Assembly: GCA_003446315.1 (NCBI GenBank)
Contig: DMBA01000205.1
Coordinates: forward strand, 1 to 7,204
Length of the DNA stretch: 7,204 bases
Reading direction: 5' to 3'
DNA from: Ruminococcus sp.
GTDB lineage: Bacteria; Bacillota; Clostridia; Oscillospirales; Ruminococcaceae
This document shows, one piece after another, positions 1 to 5,800 of the stretch; the first letter of the stretch is position 1, and each line of letters begins with the position of its first letter. The notes below the pieces were generated by a model that saw nothing but the letters and a program-made list of their open reading frames with translations, did not search any database and had not been told where the DNA came from. The position numbers and the translations under genes were made by a program.

Positions 1-2
1 TT

Positions 3-22
3 CGGGCATTCCGGACTGCCCG
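3..22 (-). other. GC-rich stem-loop in the presumed leader of the divergent gene
   Basis: A perfect 6-bp inverted repeat (CGGGCA at 3-8, TGCCCG at 17-22) encloses an 8-nt loop. It lies about 17 to 37 nt downstream of the expected start of the leftward transcript, so it would form near the 5' end of that mRNA. Its role is not known; leader stability or translational control is possible. Read rightward it is followed by a T-rich stretch, so it could instead be the end of a terminator for something left of the window, but the leftward promoter beside it makes the leader reading more likely. Confidence 0.45.
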
Positions 23-45
23 CTCTGTTCCTTTGTTCTGTCTAT

Positions 46-74
46 ATTATAGCACCGAAAATTAGCACTGTCAA
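46..74 (-). promoter_or_regulatory. Leftward sigma-A promoter for an unseen divergent gene
   Basis: On the minus strand the sequence reads TTGACA (74 down to 69), a 17-nt spacer, then TATAAT (51 down to 46). Both hexamers match the housekeeping consensus exactly and the spacing is optimal. Transcription should start near 39-40 and run off the left edge. No start codon with a ribosome binding site is visible between there and position 1, so the gene itself lies outside. The -35 box sits inside the CIRCE operator, so HrcA binding should block RNA polymerase directly. Confidence 0.85.
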
Positions 75-88
75 GGGTAGAGTGCTAA
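62..88. promoter_or_regulatory. CIRCE operator (HrcA heat-shock repressor site)
   Basis: The CIRCE consensus is TTAGCACTC, nine bases, GAGTGCTAA. Here the arms are TTAGCACTG (62-70) and GAGTGCTAA (80-88) with exactly nine bases between, so 17 of 18 consensus positions match. The dyad extends outward by four A/T pairs, giving perfectly complementary 12-nt arms at 58-69 and 81-92. CIRCE is bound by HrcA and normally controls the groESL, hrcA-grpE-dnaK-dnaJ or related chaperone operons. The element overlaps the leftward promoter and lies 56 bp before the -35 box of the GH9 promoter, so its target is almost certainly the gene to the left. Confidence 0.92.
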
Positions 89-144
89 TTTTCACAGGAG
101 TTTCAAAAATCGCACAAAACTGTCACATTACAGCAATTTTTCGC

Positions 145-173
145 TTGACAAACGCAGAACATGCCGGTAAAAT
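145..173 (+). promoter_or_regulatory. Promoter of the GH9 endoglucanase gene
   Basis: TTGACA at 145-150 matches the -35 consensus exactly. After a 17-nt spacer comes TAAAAT at 168-173, five of six matches to the -10 consensus. The start of transcription is expected near 179-181, giving a leader of about 53 nt. A short imperfect dyad, CTGT-N6-ACAG (120-133), lies just upstream of the -35 box and could be a regulator site, but it is too short to name. Confidence 0.8.
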
Positions 174-184
174 GAAAATGAGCA

Positions 185-212
185 GACAGATCCTGCTGCA
201 AAGTGATCTGTC
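185..212 (+). other. Stem-loop in the GH9 leader
   Basis: GACAGATC (185-192) and GATCTGTC (205-212) are perfectly complementary, forming an 8-bp stem with a 12-nt loop. The stem starts about five bases after the predicted transcription start and ends six bases before the Shine-Dalgarno sequence. A competing 5-bp hairpin (AGCAG 181-185 with CTGCT 193-197) overlaps the left arm. It may protect the 5' end, affect translation, or, as DNA, be an operator just downstream of the start site. No T-run follows it, so it is not an intrinsic terminator. Confidence 0.55.
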
Positions 213-232
213 AAAAAGAAGGAGGGAACTGT

Positions 233-2569
233 ATGAAAAAACACCGTTTATCGGCAGTGCTTCTGAGTGCGCTGACTGCCTCTGTCCTGCTGCCGTTTAC
301 GGCAAGTGCAGCCGCAACGCCCGGCAAAACAGATTATGCCGAGCCGGAGCTGAATTACGCAAAGCTGCTGCAATATTCGCTGTATTTTTATGATGCGAAC
401 ATGTGCGGCACAGATGTCACCGGAAAAGACCGGCTTTCGTGGCGCGGAAACTGTCATGTATGCGATGCAAAAGTACCGATGCAGGCAATTGATGACAAAC
501 TGACCGGCACCAATCTTCCGGCATCCTATCTGACCAAATATAAAGATATATTTGATCCGGACGGCGACGGATGTATTGATGTGGCAGGCGGTTTTCACGA
601 TGCCGGCGACCATGTAAAATTCGGCATGCCGGAAACATATGCCGGTTCGATCGTTTCATGGGGTTATTACGAATTCCGCGAAGCATATGAAAAGATCGGT
701 GAAGCAGCGCATACGGAAACGATCCTGCGGCACTTCTGCGATTACTTCATGAAGTGCACCTTCCGCGATGACAACGGCGATGTGATCGCATTCTGTCATC
801 AGGTCGGCGACGGCGCAGAGGATCACAAATACTGGCAATCGCCGGAAATTGATGCAATGGGCAGACCCGCATTCTTTGCAACAGCAGAGAAACCGGCACC
901 GGATGTCATTTCGGAAGCAGCGGCATGCCTTGCCATCAATTACTGCAACTTCAAGGATTCCGATTCCGAATATGCAGAACAGTGTCTGGAATATGCCAAG
1001 GCGCTTTACACATTCGCCGCAAAAAATGACAAGGCAGTTCTGAAAGGTGCCGACGGCCCTGCGAGCTTTTACGAATCCAAAAAGTGGGAAGATGACTTCT
1101 GCTTTGCAGGCGGCTGGCTGTATCTGATTACGAAAGATCACTGGTATCTGGATCAGTGTTTGCAGTATGATGATTATTATGCACCGCCCGGATATGTGCT
1201 CTGCTGGAACGACATGTGGAACGGCGTTTCGATCATTTTCGGCAGAATTCAGGATGAGTATCCGGAGATCTGTGAAGAAACGCGGGTCGCCATCGGGCGC
1301 GGCAAATATGAAACGCTGAACTTCTGGGAGATGGAAGCAAAAGCGCTGAATGGCTATGCAAGCGGCAAAAAATATACGGATGCAGGCTTTTATCACCTCG
1401 ATGACTGGGGATCTGCACGTTATAACACCGCCGCACAATTCTGCGCACTGGTATATGACAAATATCAGAACGGCAAGGATGTATATGACCCATCACAGCC
1501 GGACTATCATTTCTCGCAGTGGGCACTCGGACAAATGGAATATCTGCTGGGCGATAATCCGATCGAACGGTGCTATGTCGTCGGATACAACGAAAAATCG
1601 GCAAAATATCCGCATCACCGCGCCGCATCCGGCTTGACCATGGCAGAAGATCCGGGCGAACATAAACATGTGCTCTGGGGCGCACTGGTCGGCGGCCCGC
1701 GCTCTGACGACTCGCACAGTGACACCACAAATGACTGGGTGGATAACGAAGTGACCATCGACTACAATGCAGCATTTGTGGGAGCAGCCGCGGGCATGTA
1801 TCTGGCATACGGCGATGAAAGCATGCAGCCGACACCGGATTTCCCGCCGCCGGAAAAGGAAACAGATGACGGCTTATTCTCCGGCAATGATTTCTGGGCA
1901 TCGGGTTATTATATGCCGGCACCGGAAAACACCGGCGCAGGCACGACCAAGCTGACATTCTTTGTCAACACAGATTGTCTGGAGCCGCACACCGATCTTT
2001 CGCTGCGTTATTATTTTGACATCAGCGAGATGAAGGAAAACGGGCAGATCCCGCCGAGTTTTGTCCTGCAATGCCCTTACGATCAGGTGCAGACCGAAGT
2101 CAGCGAACGGCATGCCGTCATTTCGCAGCCGCAGAAGTATCGGGATACCACTTACTATATAGAGGTTGCATGGCCGGATTATGCGATCGCAAATTCCAAT
2201 AAGAAGGTGCAGCTCATTGTGGGCATGTTCTATGGTGACAACTGGGATCCTTCCAATGACTGGAGCTTGCAGGGCATGAAGGAGCTTGGGGAAGAATATG
2301 ATAATCTGGTCAGCGGCGTAGAAGTCGCAGAGCGCTGCCCGAATGTCTGCATCTATGCAGACGGCAAACTGGTCGGCGGCACAGAACCGGACGGCACCGT
2401 TCCGGAACGGATCTATACCAAAGCACAGCTTGACCGTCTGCGCAAATGCCTGCTCGGCATCAAGCCGTTTGACAGCGAGGAGATCGCCATGCAGTTTGAC
2501 TTCAACAAAGACGGCAAACTGGATGCACGCGATGAGACTTTGCTCAAGCGGATTCTTGCCGCACAATAA
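233..2569 (+). CDS. Secreted GH9 endoglucanase with CBM3c-like module and C-terminal dockerin
   Basis: A 778-aa exported enzyme expected to cleave beta-1,4-glucan by inversion, outside the cell on a cellulosome. The ATG at 233 follows AAGGAGG (219-225) by seven bases. Residues 1-26 form a signal peptide (MKKHR, hydrophobic core, cut near ASA|A). The GH9 catalytic domain spans about 40-527. It has SWRG (69-72), the DAGDHVKFG motif with catalytic-base aspartates D123/D126, PHHR (460-463), and the proton donor E506 in NEVTIDYNA. A Pro-rich linker (about 530-545) leads to a CBM3c-like module (about 547-719; LRYYFDISE, WDPSNDWSLQG), the theme B layout in which this module guides the chain into the active site and often gives processive endoglucanases. 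A dockerin (about 728-778) follows with one clear calcium loop, D756 to D767; the first repeat has lost its loop. An EF-hand-like loop (D108 to D116) lies within the catalytic domain. All catalytic residues are present. Family call is firm; exact substrate and processivity are inferred. Confidence 0.95.
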   Translation: MKKHRLSAVLLSALTASVLLPFTASAAATPGKTDYAEPELNYAKLLQYSLYFYDANMCGTDVTGKDRLSWRGNCHVCDAKVPMQAIDDKLTGTNLPASYLTKYKDIFDPDGDGCIDVAGGFHDAGDHVKFGMPETYAGSIVSWGYYEFREAYEKIGEAAHTETILRHFCDYFMKCTFRDDNGDVIAFCHQVGDGAEDHKYWQSPEIDAMGRPAFFATAEKPAPDVISEAAACLAINYCNFKDSDSEYAEQCLEYAKALYTFAAKNDKAVLKGADGPASFYESKKWEDDFCFAGGWLYLITKDHWYLDQCLQYDDYYAPPGYVLCWNDMWNGVSIIFGRIQDEYPEICEETRVAIGRGKYETLNFWEMEAKALNGYASGKKYTDAGFYHLDDWGSARYNTAAQFCALVYDKYQNGKDVYDPSQPDYHFSQWALGQMEYLLGDNPIERCYVVGYNEKSAKYPHHRAASGLTMAEDPGEHKHVLWGALVGGPRSDDSHSDTTNDWVDNEVTIDYNAAFVGAAAGMYLAYGDESMQPTPDFPPPEKETDDGLFSGNDFWASGYYMPAPENTGAGTTKLTFFVNTDCLEPHTDLSLRYYFDISEMKENGQIPPSFVLQCPYDQVQTEVSERHAVISQPQKYRDTTYYIEVAWPDYAIANSNKKVQLIVGMFYGDNWDPSNDWSLQGMKELGEEYDNLVSGVEVAERCPNVCIYADGKLVGGTEPDGTVPERIYTKAQLDRLRKCLLGIKPFDSEEIAMQFDFNKDGKLDARDETLLKRILAAQ

Positions 2570-2573
2570 TCCA

Positions 2574-2617
2574 AAAATGCAGAGAAGATCCAATGCGGTC
2601 ATCTCTGCATTTTCATT
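2574..2617 (+). terminator. Intrinsic terminator after the GH9 gene
   Basis: Beginning five bases after the stop codon, a 12-bp stem pairs 2574-2585 with 2602-2613 (core TGCAGAGA / TCTCTGCA). A further 4-bp inner helix (2587-2590 with 2597-2600, one G-T wobble) follows across an A/A mismatch. The right arm ends in TTTT followed by CATT, a short U-tract. It separates the GH9 transcript from the protease gene. Efficiency may be moderate because the U-tract is short. Confidence 0.8.
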
Positions 2618-2688
2618 GCCCGAAATATGAAATCTTTCTTAAAGAAACATAAATTCGCAATTCATTTCTATGCAAATCATTAAAAGTA

Positions 2689-2697
2689 TGTTATAAT
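2689..2697 (+). promoter_or_regulatory. Extended -10 promoter of the protease gene
   Basis: TGTTATAAT is a perfect extended -10 element (TG, one base, TATAAT at 2692-2697). No good -35 hexamer lies at the right distance; TATGCA at 2669-2674 matches three of six with a 17-nt spacer. This is typical of extended -10 promoters, which need little from the -35. The upstream DNA is AT-rich and holds a small perfect dyad, TTTCTT-A-AAGAAA (2635-2647). Transcription should start near 2703-2705, leaving a leader of about 150 nt. Confidence 0.72.
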
Positions 2698-2772
2698 AAT
2701 ATTGATATTCCAATTAACACTTGCAGAAAAAAATGACAAATCTGACAAGTTCATCATGCGGGATATCAAAAA

Positions 2773-2828
2773 AGCAAACAATGCTTCCGAACCGAAGCCG
2801 GTATGCAGGGGGCATGCCTGTGTTTGCT
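2773..2828 (+). ncRNA. Possible structured mRNA leader (three-way junction) ahead of the protease gene
   Basis: A perfect 8-bp closing stem pairs AGCAAACA (2773-2780) with TGTTTGCT (2821-2828). Inside are a 7-bp hairpin, GGTATGC (2800-2806) with GCATGCC (2812-2818), one G-T wobble and a 5-nt loop, and a weak 4-bp hairpin, CTTC (2784-2787) with GAAG (2794-2797). Together they could form a three-way junction ending 15 bases before the Shine-Dalgarno sequence. It does not match the c-di-GMP, preQ1 or other riboswitch consensus sequences I know. It may be an unrecognised cis-regulatory RNA, a plain stabilising leader, or chance pairing. Confidence 0.4.
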
Positions 2829-2852
2829 GCACAACAAAAACATAGGAGGTAT

Positions 2853-5800
2853 ATGAAATTGAAAAGGAAACGATTGGCACGCATGCTGAGTCTGGCAGCA
2901 GCCGCAGCCGTCTCATGCAGCGGATTTGCCGGAACGACCGTGCTCCAAACGCACGCCGAAACAGCCGAACCCGCAGCGGTGGAAACAAACCCCATGCCGA
3001 CGGCTGAGGAACTGGAACAAGCAGAAGCAATCCCGTTCATCATCACACTGGAAGCAGATGCGATCCTGACAGGCGAAACAGACACCGAATACCTGAACAC
3101 ACCGGATGCCGCAGCAGAAGCCGGCAGGATCCGGCGGATGCAGGATCAGATCATCGCGCAGATCCGGGAATGGTATCCGAATCTGGAAATCGGCTTCCGC
3201 TACACCACCGCCATCAATGGATTTTCGTGCAGGATACCGGCAATGCTCAGCCCGTTCATTTATGATATTCCGGGTGTCAAAAGCGTGACCAAGTGCAGCA
3301 AGATGAAAGTCAAAGAGCAGATGGCAATGGCATCGCAGCTTGGCGGTTTCCCGGCATATTATGACGAAACAGACTGTCACGGCGAAGGACAGGTCATTGC
3401 ACTGATCGACTCTGAAATTGATGCCACACACCCGATGTTCGCACCGCTTCCGGATGAAGCATCGCCGCGCCTGACCAAAAATGACATTGCACGAATCGCA
3501 AACGGCATCGGCTTCAATATTGACATTGATCCGGAACGTGCTTATCTCAACAGCAAGATCCCGTTTGCCGTGGACTATGTGACGGATCCGTATTCAGATG
3601 TCCCGAACGATGAAGATTATCACGGCACGCATGTCGCCGGTATTGCAGCAGGCGAAACTTTCACGGACAGCAAAGGCACTACATTCTCCGGTGTTGCGCC
3701 CAATGCCCAGCTTGTATTCATGGCAATGGATGCCGCCATGTTCAATTTTGAGGAAATCGCCGTTGCCGAGCTGGAAGATGCCATAAAACTGCAAGTAGAT
3801 GTTATCAATATGAGCCTTGGCGTTGACGGTGAAAATCACAGTTACGATCCGATTCAGGAAGCCGTAAGCACCGCAGAAAAAGCCGGCATCACGGTCTGTA
3901 TCGCAGCCGGCAATGCAGATGACGGCACCTCAAGCGGTCTGGTTCATACAGCAGATAATCCTGACCGTTCTCAAATGAATGCATTTGTCGGAGAAGGCTC
4001 CTGTTCTCTGGCTGTTGCATCATCGGATAACCCGATCGACGAAGAATTCAAAACGCTCCAGTTCGGAGATCAGCTCATGCCCTGCACCGGTTCTGTACCA
4101 TACATGAGTTATGAGATCCGGCATCTGGGTGATCTGCTGGGTGAAACCCCATATGAATATGTATACTGCGGTCTGGGCTACGAGGAAGACTTCGAAGGCA
4201 AAGACCTGAACGGCAAACTCGCACTGATCGACCGCGGTCAGCTTGATTTTGAAGAAAAAGCATATAATGCCCGCATGGCTGGTGCAGTCGGTGCGATCAT
4301 CGTGCAAAGTACATATGATCCCCCGCTTCTCATGACAAACAGCGATGATCTTCTGCTCGCCATGATCTCCAAAGAAAACGGTGATATCCTGAAAAACGCA
4401 TCTCCGGAAAATCGGGTCGTCCATTTCAGCACACAAACCGTTACGATCACAAAACCGCAGGTTGTCAGCAACTTCACAAGTTACGGCATCCACAGCGATC
4501 TGGAGCTTCGTCCTGACATCATGGGTGTCGGCGGCGCAGTCGAATCCGCTGCATACGGTCAATCTGCTGAAGTCATGGATGGCACATCCATGGCGACCCC
4601 GTATCTGTCCGGCTGCACAGCACTCCTGAATGAATTTCTGCAAAAAAGCGGCTGCACCCTGACCGGCTCCGAAAAATCGCGCTATATCCGCAATCTGCTG
4701 ATGACAAGTGCCGTTCCTTATCAGGAAAACAACATGTATGTCACGCCGAGAAGACAGGGTTCCGGCTTTGTATCGGTCAACAACGCCATTCACACAAAGG
4801 TGCTGCTGACAGGCGCAGAAGGCGAATCCAAGCTGAGCCTGCGCGATAATCTCGGCACACAGTTCAGCTTCCCTGTCACCATCACAAACATCAGCAATGA
4901 AGATGTCAAATTTGAATCTGCACGGCTGGCGCTGACAACGGATGATACTTATTATGACAGTAATCTTTCCGCATATGTCATCTCCGGACAGCAGCCGCTT
5001 GCATGCAGTGCCGATTTCGGCAATCTGACAGAGATCGCAGCAGGCGAAACCAAAACAGAAACCGTCACAGTCGCACTGGATGCATCGCAGGCAGAAGCAT
5101 TGAAGCTCATCTTCACAAACGGTTTCTTTATTGACGGTTATCTGCTGCTGGAAGGTGCAGATAACACACCGGATATCTCCATTCCGATGACCGGTTTCTC
5201 GGATGATTTCTTCGAGATTCCGTTCCTGAGCGAGCCGCTGAATACATATGTCAAGACAGCATGCGGCGATTATTTCAATTCCGATTCGCTTGCTGAAAGA
5301 TCCGAATTCGCATTGCAGTATTTTAATGAGAACCTCGATCAGAACACACTGGACTACATGCGGGAACATATCGCCAATCTGGAAGATAACCTTCTGGGCG
5401 GTTATGAACTTGAAGAACAGTACAAAGCAAAATATCCGAAAAACAGCGGCATTTACATTTCTCCGAACGGCGACCACATGGCTGAATTGCCGCTGATCAA
5501 AGCGGAAATCAAGCGAAACGGTACAACCAACGGCATCCACATTCTCGATGCAGACGGAAATGACCTGACACCCAATCCGCAGCATGCACCACTCTTTTCC
5601 GGTGAAAGCAATGTCTACACCACAGACCAGCTCCTGAACAATTTGCCGGATGGCGAATACACTGCAAGCTGGGGCATTGTCAGACCCACAGATGCGACCG
5701 GCGATGAACGGATCATCCCGGAAATTCAGGTTCCGCTGACAATTGATACCGTATCACCGACGATCCGGACATCCAAAAAGGAAGTCAACGGCAGAACGAT

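Noticed and set aside
1..9. Minus-strand ATG at 9-7 as the start of the divergent gene
   Set aside because: It lies in the loop and right-hand arm of the leader hairpin, has no Shine-Dalgarno sequence at a usable distance, and only three codons are visible.
203..232. In-frame GTG at 203 as the start of the GH9 gene
   Set aside because: It has no Shine-Dalgarno sequence, would put ten residues before a textbook signal peptide, and would place the strong AAGGAGG inside the coding region.
82..393. 103-codon plus-strand open frame starting in the control region
   Set aside because: It begins inside the CIRCE, upstream of the GH9 promoter, and runs out of frame into the GH9 signal-peptide region. 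No ribosome binding site or domain supports it.
554..580. A second dockerin in the GH9 protein
   Set aside because: Only a single calcium-loop-like motif is present, without dockerin helices, and it lies within the catalytic domain between two conserved GH9 motifs.
656..1438. 260-codon minus-strand open frame inside the GH9 gene
   Set aside because: Low-complexity Cys/Ile-rich translation with no recognisable motif, fully overlapped by the GH9 catalytic domain.
1874..2602. 242-codon minus-strand open frame over the CBM3c and dockerin region
   Set aside because: It overlaps conserved CBM3c and dockerin coding sequence and part of the terminator, and shows no recognisable domain. It is a shadow frame.
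2773..2828. Known riboswitch (c-di-GMP or preQ1 type) in the protease leader
   Set aside because: The GCAAAC string recalls c-di-GMP-I aptamers, but the GNRA tetraloop, its receptor and the rest of the conserved core are missing. The preQ1 pseudoknot pattern is also absent.
2721..2852. 44-codon in-frame N-terminal extension of the protease
   Set aside because: Neither the TTG at 2721 nor the ATG at 2733 has a ribosome binding site. The signal peptide starts at 2853 behind AGGAGG, and the extension overlaps the structured leader.
2907..2921. Possible lipobox in the protease signal peptide (A-V-S-C around residues 19-22)
   Set aside because: The -3 position is Ala rather than Leu, Val or Ile, and a better signal-peptidase I site lies further on near residue 35. 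A dockerin protein also does not need a lipid anchor.
4020..5585. 521-codon open frame on the minus strand, antisense to the protease
   Set aside because: It lies wholly inside a convincing protease gene and has no ribosome binding site noticed. The translation is rich in Cys, Phe and Ile without any family motif, as expected when the codon bias of the real gene avoids stops in the opposite frame.
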